Shown in pieces: positions 18,520 through 26,387 of a stretch of DNA of 64,000 bases (positions are counted from its first letter, which is position 1; each line of letters begins with the position of its first letter). The translations under genes and the position numbers were made by a program. The stretch covers positions 1-64,000 of the forward strand of contig JAJYYG010000070.1 in NCBI GenBank assembly GCA_021801235.1, in the 5' to 3' direction. Source of the DNA: Actinomycetes bacterium (GTDB taxonomy: Bacteria > Actinomycetota > Acidimicrobiia > Acidimicrobiales > RAAP-2). Below the pieces are notes generated by a model. The model did no database searches, was not told where the DNA came from, and worked only from the letters and a program-made list of their open reading frames with translations.

Positions 18520-18539
18520 TGGTATCAGATAAGATACCA
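18520..18539. promoter_or_regulatory. Inverted repeat immediately upstream of the HTH gene, probable autoregulatory operator
   Basis: TGGTATC-agataa-GATACCA, 7-bp perfect arms, ending 8 bp from the start codon in an otherwise GC-rich region. Confidence 0.65.
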
Positions 18540-18975
18540 CTTTCTGCCGGATCGGCAGATCTCCCAGCCTCCCGGGAGTCGGGCGTGTCTGTTGCCCTTC
18601 GATCTGCGGCGTCCGCGAGTGCACCGCTGAGGCTGACATCGCCTCCGGTCGGGCCTACGGCAACGACGAAATCCGCACCGAGATCACCGTCCCCAAGCGC
18701 AGCCGGGCGGATCGATCACCGTTCCCACCTGTACCGACAGCCCTGTCGGCGCGACATCACTCGGCAGGTCGGTGCCCCGCCCTCCGGTGGGTGCATCGAG
18801 CGCGCCACCGCAGGCAACGGGCGGATCGAGCACCATGAGCTTAACCGCAAGCTCCTCGTGACCGTGGAGACCGCCGAGGACCCGAGAGCCCGGCGCACGG
18901 CGACGACCACTGGTCGGGCCGCGGTCGCGGTCGAGCCGAAGGTCGTCGCAGCCATGCCGACCGGTCACGCCCGAG

Positions 18976-19165
18976 GTGCTCGATCTCGCCATCGAGCTCA
19001 AGCACGAGCCGGCCAGGCGAGGACAGCACGAACTGGCCGTCCCCGACCCGATCATCTCGGCCGCCGCCCGGTCTGCCGGTCTCGTCATCCCCCACGAGGA
19101 CACCCACTTCGAACGGGTCCCAGCCGTCGGCGGGGCCGGGCACGAGTGGATCAAAACTCGGGCGG
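18976..19165 (+). pseudogene. Remnant of a PIN-domain (VapC-type) protein
   Basis: Frame reads MLDLAIELKHEPARRGQHELAVPDPIISAAARSAGLVIPHEDTHFERVPAVGGAGHEWI, resembling the C-terminal half of PIN toxins (RGQHRAVPIPDLLIAAAAE.AGLVVLHYDxDFDRIA.VTGQPxEWV); no N-terminal half in frame. Confidence 0.45.
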
Positions 19166-19550
19166 CCTCTGATCCGGCACGCCTTCGGACCGATACCTGG
19201 GCCCGGTACCGCGACGCGCGGCGGACCACCACACCGCCTCTACCTTGGAGGGCGATAGCTCTACCAGGGAGGGCGATGGCACCACCTGGGGGATGTGACG
19301 CGAACGGGCACTCCATCTACCACCTCGTTCCGGACGAGGAGATCCGGCAAGACGGGGCACGATCCCTGGCGGTGGGTTCCTTTGGGAGGGCCACCGGTTC
19401 CGCACCGACCCACGCCTCAACGGGAGGAGCCAGCACCGTGCCGGTCGGGCATCCGGAGGCCGGGAGATCCTTCGGACGGGCCGAGCCGCGCCGCGCCGGC
19501 GCAAGTCGACCGCTACGGTTCGGGACCATGGCGCGAACCCCCGGCCTCCG

Positions 19551-22139
19551 GTGATGACCACCCATGCCGACGGAGGGGAGCCGCGGTCCACGGCACGAAC
19601 GTCGGTGGCACATGGTCCGGCGTTCGGAGCCGACACCAGCACCCAGCGCGATGGCGGACACGGCCGCGGTGACCCCGGCGGCCAAGACGGCGACCGGCGG
19701 GCCCTGCTCCGGGCCGCGCTCGATGCCCCCGACCCTTACCCGGCGGACCGGTTCTCCGGGCGCGGCATCGTCATCTGCGCGGGTGGGGCACGCCTGCTGG
19801 CGGGCGCCTGGGTGACGATCAACGTCCTCCGCCGCATCCTCGGCTGCACCCTCCCCATCCAGGTGTGGCACCTGGGGGCGGCCGAGCTGGGTCCGTTCGA
19901 GCGGACCCTGTTCGAGGACTTGGGGGTCGAGGTCGTCGACGCGGAAGCGGTGCGCCGGGTCCACCCGGTCCGCATGCTCGGAGGCTGGGAGCTGAAGCCC
20001 TACGCGCTGGCGCACTGCCGGTTCGCCGAGGTGCTTCTCCTCGACGCCGACAACGTCCCCGCGACCGACCCGACTCCGCTCTTCGACGCCTGGCAGCTGG
20101 ACGAGGGAGGCGGTGCCGCCTTCTGGCCCGATGTCGAGCGTCTTTCGGAGGCCAGCCCGATCTGGGAGCAGGTCGGCATCCCCTACCGCCCCGTCGCCTC
20201 GTTCGAGACGGGCCAGGTCCTGCTGCGCAAGGCGGACGTATGGCACCCGCTGATGGTCACCGTGCACCTCAACGCCCACTCCGATCATTACTACCGGTAC
20301 CTCAACGGGGACAAGGACACCTTCCTCCTCGCGTGGCTGCTCACCGGCCGCCCCTGGGCCATGACCGGCACGCCTCCTCAGGTGCTCTCCCGGACGCTGT
20401 ACCAGCACGACTTCGAGGGGCAGGTGGTCTTCCAGCACCGGACCGGTGCCAAGTGGGTGTTGCGGGGCGACAACCTTGTCGAACCCGGGTTCGCCTACGA
20501 GGCCCAGTGCGTGACGTACCTGGGGGAGCTTCGCACCTTGTGGTCGGGGCGAATGGTCCGGATCCCGCAACGGACCCAGCCACTGCTGGACGCCGAGCGG
20601 GCGCTGACCACCACCCGGTGGTTCCACTACGAGCGCCTCGGCGCCGACACCCGGTTCCTCGAGCTCCGCGCCGGCAACCGGGTCGGTCAGGGCTTCAGCC
20701 CGGACGAACGGGCCTGGTACGTGGAGCGCCATCCTGGCAGGGACACCGGCCCTGACCCGGCCACCGAGGCCGGCACCGGCGATGCCGGCGGGGAACGGGC
20801 CGGGATCCGGCTCGTCCTGGCGGGCGACGACCACAGCACGTGCCGCCTGACGCTCGGCGACGACGGCACCTGGCGAGGGACCTGGGAGCACCCACCCCAC
20901 TTCGAGGTCGAGCTGACCCCCTCGCCCGACGCGATACCGGACACCGTCGACCCCGGTGCCGCCGGCACCGCCACACGCACCGCTGAAGTTCCCGGCGCCA
21001 CCGGCCCCATCCCCGGTGCTCCCGTCGAGACCCCGTCCCCGGCCAGTCTCGGTACCGACCAGGTCAGCGACCTGCTGGCGCACCTGTCGGCCGGCGGGCG
21101 CACCGCGCCCGAGCGTGACGCCATGGTCACCACCCTCGCCACCCTGGCTGACGCGTTCCCCGGGCTCGCCCCCCTGCTACGGGACGAGCTCGCCCGGTGG
21201 GAGGACCGTGGCGACGATCTGGTGTGCGGGACCATCCGTGCCGCACTGGACTTGGTAGAGCGGGTGGACGAAGACCCCGGGAGCCCGCGCCTGGATGGGC
21301 GGCGCAACCCGGGTGCACGGCCCGAGGGCTCCCGGCCGGAGTGGCGCTACGAGCCCCTCCCGCCATCGCCGCCGACGAGCGAGCCCCAGGTGCTGGTTCT
21401 CACCCCGATGAAGGATGCCGAACCCCACCTCGACCGCTACCTCGAACTGCTCGGCCGGCTCGACTACCCGCCCGAGTGCCTGTCACTGGGGATCCTCGAA
21501 GGTGACAGCATCGACGGCACCTGGGAGGCCCTGACCGACCGCCTCGGGGAACTGCGCCGGCATTACCACCGGGTGACGCTCCTGCGTCGGGACTTCGGGT
21601 TCCGGATCCCGCCCGGCGTCCCCCGCTGGTCGCACACGTACCAGCTGGCCCGCCGGACCATTCTCGCCCGGGCCCGGAACCACCTGCTCGTCGGCGCCCT
21701 GCAGGACGAGGACTGGGTCCTCTGGCTCGACGTGGACGTGAGCGACTACCCCCGGACGATCCTCGGGGACCTGCTCGCCGTCGATCGCGACATCGTCCAA
21801 CCCCATTGCGTCGTGGAGTACGGCGGTGACACGTTCGACTGGAACGCCTGGCGGGAGCACGGACGCGTGCGGATGGACCAGTTGCGGGGCGGAGCCGACC
21901 TGGTCCGCCTCGATGCCGTGGGGGGGACCATGCTCCTCGTCCGGGCGGACGCGCACCGGAACGGGCTCGTCTTCCCCCCCATGCTCTACGGCGCCGGGAG
22001 CCGGTGGGCACGCAACCCCCACCCCGTGTTCCGTGCACCCGGTGAGGTCGAGACGGAGGGCCTCGGGGTCATGGCCAAGGACATGGGCTACGAGTGCTGG
22101 GGCATGCCCAACCTCGAGATCGTCCACCTCAACCGGTGA
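19551..22139 (+). CDS. Two-domain glycosyltransferase: N-terminal GT71-like (Mnn-type) and C-terminal Anp1/GT62-like
   Basis: N-half: GIVICAGGARLLAGAWVTINVLRRILGCTLPIQVWHLG...GGWELKPYALAHCRFAEVLLLDADNVPATDPTPLFD...FETGQVLLRK; C-half: PQVLVLTPMKDAEPHLDRYLELLGRLDYPPECLSLGILEGDSIDGT...LARARNHLLVGAL..DWVLWLDVDVSDYP...DIVQPHCVVEYGG. Confidence 0.75.
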   Translation: MMTTHADGGEPRSTARTSVAHGPAFGADTSTQRDGGHGRGDPGGQDGDRRALLRAALDAPDPYPADRFSGRGIVICAGGARLLAGAWVTINVLRRILGCTLPIQVWHLGAAELGPFERTLFEDLGVEVVDAEAVRRVHPVRMLGGWELKPYALAHCRFAEVLLLDADNVPATDPTPLFDAWQLDEGGGAAFWPDVERLSEASPIWEQVGIPYRPVASFETGQVLLRKADVWHPLMVTVHLNAHSDHYYRYLNGDKDTFLLAWLLTGRPWAMTGTPPQVLSRTLYQHDFEGQVVFQHRTGAKWVLRGDNLVEPGFAYEAQCVTYLGELRTLWSGRMVRIPQRTQPLLDAERALTTTRWFHYERLGADTRFLELRAGNRVGQGFSPDERAWYVERHPGRDTGPDPATEAGTGDAGGERAGIRLVLAGDDHSTCRLTLGDDGTWRGTWEHPPHFEVELTPSPDAIPDTVDPGAAGTATRTAEVPGATGPIPGAPVETPSPASLGTDQVSDLLAHLSAGGRTAPERDAMVTTLATLADAFPGLAPLLRDELARWEDRGDDLVCGTIRAALDLVERVDEDPGSPRLDGRRNPGARPEGSRPEWRYEPLPPSPPTSEPQVLVLTPMKDAEPHLDRYLELLGRLDYPPECLSLGILEGDSIDGTWEALTDRLGELRRHYHRVTLLRRDFGFRIPPGVPRWSHTYQLARRTILARARNHLLVGALQDEDWVLWLDVDVSDYPRTILGDLLAVDRDIVQPHCVVEYGGDTFDWNAWREHGRVRMDQLRGGADLVRLDAVGGTMLLVRADAHRNGLVFPPMLYGAGSRWARNPHPVFRAPGEVETEGLGVMAKDMGYECWGMPNLEIVHLNR

Positions 22140-22179
22140 CCGGCGTCGGCACCGCGGCACCGGGTCGAGCGGTACCGCG

Positions 22180-23580
22180 GTGACCGCCCCCCGCCTCCTC
22201 TTCCTCACCCCGGAACCGCCGTCGGCCACGGGCGGGGGACTGGCTATGCGGTCCGGGTCGACCCTCCGCGCCCTGGCCGGTGCCGGGTGGGACGTGCACG
22301 TGCTCGTCGTACCGGTCCACGGGGAGCGCTCCGGGGACGGCGGGTCCACCGTCGCCCGGTTCGCCGCCGCCTACGGCACGCTCGACCTCGACAGGCTGGC
22401 GCCGGGGAGCACGCGGCAGGCCGCGCTCGACACGCTGGGCGACCCGGACCTGCGCCGGTCGCTGGGTGCCACCTCCCCCCGCCCGGGACCGTGCCGCCGG
22501 CTCGGTGCAGGAGCCGTCCGGGCCGTGACCGATCTGGCGCTGGGAGCACCACCGGCGGTCGGCGACCGGTTCGACGCTCTTCACGTGTTGCGGTTGTACC
22601 TGGCGCCCGTACTCGACGCCCTGCTGGCGCGACCGGACCGCCCGGTGATCACCGTGGACGTGGACGAGGACGACGCCACCGTGGCTCGGGAGCTCGACGC
22701 GCTCGCGGGCGGCGGGGGCGACCTCACGCTCCCTGGACACCAGGATCTGGGCGCGGGGCCCGGCGACGCAGTGGGGGCCGGTGACGCAGGTGAAGCAGAC
22801 GTCGGGGGCGACGCTCCGGCCTACGAACGCCTGCAGCGTTGGTACCTTCCCAGAGTGGACCGGGTGGCGGTGGCCAGCGCCGGCGAGGCCAGGCGGCTCG
22901 AGGAACGTTGCGGCCTCCCATCCGGCTCGATCGTGGTGGTGCCGAACGAGGTGCCTCTCCGTTGCAGCTCCCCCGGCACCGAGGCACCGGGTCCCGGGGG
23001 GCACCCCGCGGTCGGATGCGGACCGGCCCCGGTCGTCACCGACCTGCTGCTGGTGGGGAACTTCTCCTGGCCTCCCAACGCCGATGCGGCGATGGTCCTG
23101 TGCGACCGGGTCCGGCCGGCACTGGCGGACACCCTGGGCCGTCCGGCGACCGTGGCGCTGGTCGGCAAGGATCCGCCGCCCGCGGTCCTTCGGTTGGGCG
23201 GGACCGCAGGAGTGAGGGTGACGGGATACGTGGACGACGTCGGGCCCTACTACGCTGCCGCTGGTGTGGCAGCAGTTCCCATGCGAGCCGGCGGCGGGTC
23301 CCGCATCAAGCTCCTCGAAGCCATGGACCTCGGTGTGCCGGTGGTGACGACCGATGCCGGCGCCGCCGGGCTCGACGCCATCTCCCAGCCACCGGTCGAG
23401 GTGGTCGGCTCGGTGGCCGGCTTCGCCGGCGCATGCCGCACCGCGCTGGTGGATCCCGCCTGGCGCGATCGCAGGATCCGCGACGCCAGGCGTTGGGTGC
23501 ACGACCACCACGGGCCCGTGCCGGTGGCCGGAGCGATGAATCAGCTCGTCGCCCCCCCGGAGCGAGGTGGGACGCGGTGA
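22180..23580 (+). CDS. GT4-type glycosyltransferase
   Basis: PRLLFLTPEPPSATGGGLAMRSGSTLRALAGAGWDVHVLVVP; DLLLVGNFSWPPNADAA; VPMRAGGGSRIKLLEAMDLGVPVVTTDAGAAGL. Confidence 0.88.
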   Translation: MTAPRLLFLTPEPPSATGGGLAMRSGSTLRALAGAGWDVHVLVVPVHGERSGDGGSTVARFAAAYGTLDLDRLAPGSTRQAALDTLGDPDLRRSLGATSPRPGPCRRLGAGAVRAVTDLALGAPPAVGDRFDALHVLRLYLAPVLDALLARPDRPVITVDVDEDDATVARELDALAGGGGDLTLPGHQDLGAGPGDAVGAGDAGEADVGGDAPAYERLQRWYLPRVDRVAVASAGEARRLEERCGLPSGSIVVVPNEVPLRCSSPGTEAPGPGGHPAVGCGPAPVVTDLLLVGNFSWPPNADAAMVLCDRVRPALADTLGRPATVALVGKDPPPAVLRLGGTAGVRVTGYVDDVGPYYAAAGVAAVPMRAGGGSRIKLLEAMDLGVPVVTTDAGAAGLDAISQPPVEVVGSVAGFAGACRTALVDPAWRDRRIRDARRWVHDHHGPVPVAGAMNQLVAPPERGGTR

Positions 23581-23900
23581 CCGCCGCCGCACCCAAGCGA
23601 CCCCGCCAGGTGCCCGATCTCGAGATCAGCCAGATCGTCGACGGCTACGTCGTCTACGACCCCGCCACCAACTGCGTCCACTACCTGAACCACACCGCCG
23701 CCGTGGTCCTCGAGCTATGCGACGGCGAACTGCCGGTCGACCGGATCGTCGATCTCGTCCGGAGTGCGTGGGACCTTCCCGCGCGGCCCGTCGACGAGGT
23801 CGAAGCGTGCGTGGCCCGGTTCGAGAAGGTGGGCCTGGTGGTCGACACCTCGGTGACCGCGAGCGCCGGCGGGGGTGAGCACCAGCCGGACGGCCGGTAG
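23577..23900 (+). CDS. PqqD-family protein (RRE-like fold)
   Basis: VPDLEISQIVDGYVVYDPATNCVHYLNHTAAVVLELCDGELPVDRIVDLVRSAW..PARPVDEVEACVARFEKVGLV; overlaps the upstream stop. Confidence 0.85.
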   Translation: MTAAAPKRPRQVPDLEISQIVDGYVVYDPATNCVHYLNHTAAVVLELCDGELPVDRIVDLVRSAWDLPARPVDEVEACVARFEKVGLVVDTSVTASAGGGEHQPDGR

Positions 23901-24829
23901 TGACGGGTGAGGAGGCGCCGGGTCCGGCCTCGATCGAGGTGCGGGTGCTCGGCGCGGCTTCCCGGGTGACCCTCGACCCACCGGCGGCCGGTGCCCTGGG
24001 ACCCACGCTCGGACTGGCCGCACACCACGCCCGCCAGCCCGACGCAGATCCCGAGTGGGTGGAGCTCCGGGCGCGGTCCGCCAGGCCCGGTGGCGGCGGG
24101 GCGGTCGTCCTTCCGTTGTTCGCGCTCGCAGGGGAGGAGGGCACGCCGCTCGCCACCGGCGATTCCATGACCCTCTTGCACGCACTCCTCGCGGACACCG
24201 AGGCCCGGGCCGCCGCCTTGGAGCGGTCCACGGCCACCCTCCGGGCCGGCTGCGTCCGCATCGGGGGCCGGCGCGTCGTCCTCACCGGCTGGGGGGCACC
24301 GGGGGTGACCACCGTGCTGCTCGCCCTCGGACGGCGCGGCCACGTGCTGGAGACCGACAGCCACCTGTTACTGGCGGGCGGTGGGGTCAGCGCGGTGGCC
24401 CGGCGGTTCCTGGTCCGGCGGCACGCCATCGAGGTGCTCGACTGGCTGGAGCCGGCACTGGCGTCGGTCCCATGGCTCGAGAACCGGTCCGGTGAGATCG
24501 TCCACGCTCTGGATCCGACCGAGCTCGGGATGGACTGGCACGCCGGACGGGGTCCTGTCGACACCGTCGTCGAGTTGGAGGGCAACCACGGTGGCTCCAA
24601 CCGGCTCCGCCCGGCGTCCGGACGGGAGACCGTGCGGGCCCTCGCCGAACGGGCCCGGGTGTCGACAAGTTCACCGGGCGCGTCTCCGACGCGGTGGCTC
24701 CGCGAGCTGTGCTCGGTGGTCGAACCGGCCCGTTGCCTGCGGCTCCGGGTGGGTGATCCCGACGGTGCCGCATCGCTGCTTGAGGAGGAGGTGTCCGGAC
24801 CGCAGCTGTTCTGGGGCAGTTCCGGATGA
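23900..24829 (+). CDS. HprK-like protein with degenerate P-loop
   Basis: CVRIGGRRVVLTGWGAPGVTTVLLALGRRGHVLETDSHLLLAGGG: HprK-like context but GWGAPGVTT replaces GxxGxGKS/T; adjacent to PqqD. Confidence 0.7.
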   Translation: MTGEEAPGPASIEVRVLGAASRVTLDPPAAGALGPTLGLAAHHARQPDADPEWVELRARSARPGGGGAVVLPLFALAGEEGTPLATGDSMTLLHALLADTEARAAALERSTATLRAGCVRIGGRRVVLTGWGAPGVTTVLLALGRRGHVLETDSHLLLAGGGVSAVARRFLVRRHAIEVLDWLEPALASVPWLENRSGEIVHALDPTELGMDWHAGRGPVDTVVELEGNHGGSNRLRPASGRETVRALAERARVSTSSPGASPTRWLRELCSVVEPARCLRLRVGDPDGAASLLEEEVSGPQLFWGSSG

Positions 24830-24898
24830 TCCCTCCTCCCACCCCGGCGCGACAGGGGCCGATCCACTAGCCTCCGTTCAGGCGACGAGGGGGTGTAG

Positions 24899-25174
24899 GT
24901 GTCCGACGACGAGCTCGACAGGGAAATTCTGAAACGAGTGCCGATGGACCGTAGGGCGTTCATCCGGCGCGCCGTGATCGGGGCGGCGTTTGCCGCTCCG
25001 GTGGTGGCGTCGTTCGCCGCAGGCGAGCTCGCCGGCGGCGACCGTGCATCCGCCACCTCGGAACCTGCGTTCGTGTCGAACCAGGAGATCCCTCCGGTCG
25101 ACATGCCCGTCCTCGGCCATCGGGGTTACGTGCCGTACGCGTACCACCCGTACCAGGTCGGGCTGGATGACTGA
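24899..25174 (+). CDS. 91-aa small protein with twin-arginine-like signal and Tyr/Pro/His-rich C-terminus; candidate precursor or exported peptide
   Basis: VPMDRRAFIRRAVIGAAFAAPVVASFAAGELAGG...IPPVDMPVLGHRGYVPYAYHPYQVGLDD; between the HprK-like and GT2 genes, overlapping the latter. Confidence 0.7.
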   Translation: MSDDELDREILKRVPMDRRAFIRRAVIGAAFAAPVVASFAAGELAGGDRASATSEPAFVSNQEIPPVDMPVLGHRGYVPYAYHPYQVGLDD

Positions 25175-26387
25175 ACCGGTCGGATCGGTACTGCTGAGCG
25201 CGGCGCTGATTGTCCGGGACGAGGCCGACCACCTGCGGGCCTGCCTCGACTCGCTTGACGGTCTGGTCGACGAGGTCGTCGTCGTCGACACCGGGTCGAC
25301 CGACGGATCGGCGACCATCGCCGCGTCCGCCGGCGCCCGGGTGGCCGAGCACCGCTGGCACGGCGACTTCTCCGCTGCCCGCAACGCCGCGCTCGACCTC
25401 TGCCGGGGCCGGTGGATCCTCTACGTCGACGCCGACGAGCGGGTGCGCGCCGGTACGGCTGCCGCCACGCGGGCGGTGCTCGAGACGAGCGACGCCCTCG
25501 GCCTGCTGGTCGAGTTCACCCCGGCGACCGGGTTCACCTGGTACCGGGAGTGCCGGCTGTTCCGCAACGATCCGGCCATCCGGTTCGAGCGCCCCATCCA
25601 CGAGCGCGTGGTGCCGGCCATCGAGCGTCTCGGGCGCGCCCGGTCGACCGGGGGCGCCACCGGACCGGGCAGCGTGCCGGGCACCGGCCTCACCGGCGGG
25701 GCGGTGTGGGGGCGGGTCCCCCTCCACCTCCACCATCTCGGCTACGACGACGACCGGCCGTCCCGGCACCGGCGGGACCTTCCGTTGCTCGAGGGCGAGC
25801 TGGCACGCCGGACCGGTGACGAGTCCACCTGGTACCGGCTGGGCGTGGCCCGGGCCGGGCTCGGCGACGACCGCGGTGCCGAAGAGGCATGGCGCGAGGG
25901 CGCCCGGGCGTCGGCGGCCGAGGGCGACACGCACCCGCTGGGCGGCATGAGCCTGGTCGAGCTGGTGCGGATCAGCGAGGAGCAGGGTGAGGATCCCGGC
26001 GACCTCCTGACCGGCGCGCTCGACCGGTTCCCGCGCAACCGTCTCCTGGTCTGGCACCAGGCCCGACGGCTGCTGGCAACCGGCGCTCCCCGAAGTGCGG
26101 CGGCGCTTTTCGCCGGCCTCGCCGCTACCGATCTGGAGGCGCTCGCCAACGAGGGACTCGCCTACGATGGCCGGCTGTTCGGGTCGTGGGCGCATGACGG
26201 CGCCGGTGCCGCGGCGTTCGCCCTTGGCAACTACGAGGCGGCCGCGGCTGAGTACGCCGCGGCGGAGGCGGCAGAGCCCGGGGTGCTCGGCTACCGGGTG
26301 AAGCGGGTGGCCGCGACCCGCCGGGCCGAGGGCGTCCGATCGTGCACGGAAGACGCAGCAACCGTTCCGACGAGGAGGGCAGGCTGA
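25167..26387 (+). CDS. GT2 glycosyltransferase with C-terminal TPR-like region (SunS-like architecture)
   Basis: LSAALIVRDEADHLRACLDSLDGLVDEVVVVDTGSTDGSATIAASAGA...HGDFSAARNAALDLCRGRWILYVDADERV; helical repeats follow. Confidence 0.88.
   Translation: MTEPVGSVLLSAALIVRDEADHLRACLDSLDGLVDEVVVVDTGSTDGSATIAASAGARVAEHRWHGDFSAARNAALDLCRGRWILYVDADERVRAGTAAATRAVLETSDALGLLVEFTPATGFTWYRECRLFRNDPAIRFERPIHERVVPAIERLGRARSTGGATGPGSVPGTGLTGGAVWGRVPLHLHHLGYDDDRPSRHRRDLPLLEGELARRTGDESTWYRLGVARAGLGDDRGAEEAWREGARASAAEGDTHPLGGMSLVELVRISEEQGEDPGDLLTGALDRFPRNRLLVWHQARRLLATGAPRSAAALFAGLAATDLEALANEGLAYDGRLFGSWAHDGAGAAAFALGNYEAAAAEYAAAEAAEPGVLGYRVKRVAATRRAEGVRSCTEDAATVPTRRAG

Noticed and set aside
23577-24829. Lasso-peptide cluster call from PqqD + HprK-like genes
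   Set aside because: No B2-type transglutaminase protease and no asparagine-synthetase-like cyclase nearby; the HprK-like P-loop is degenerate.
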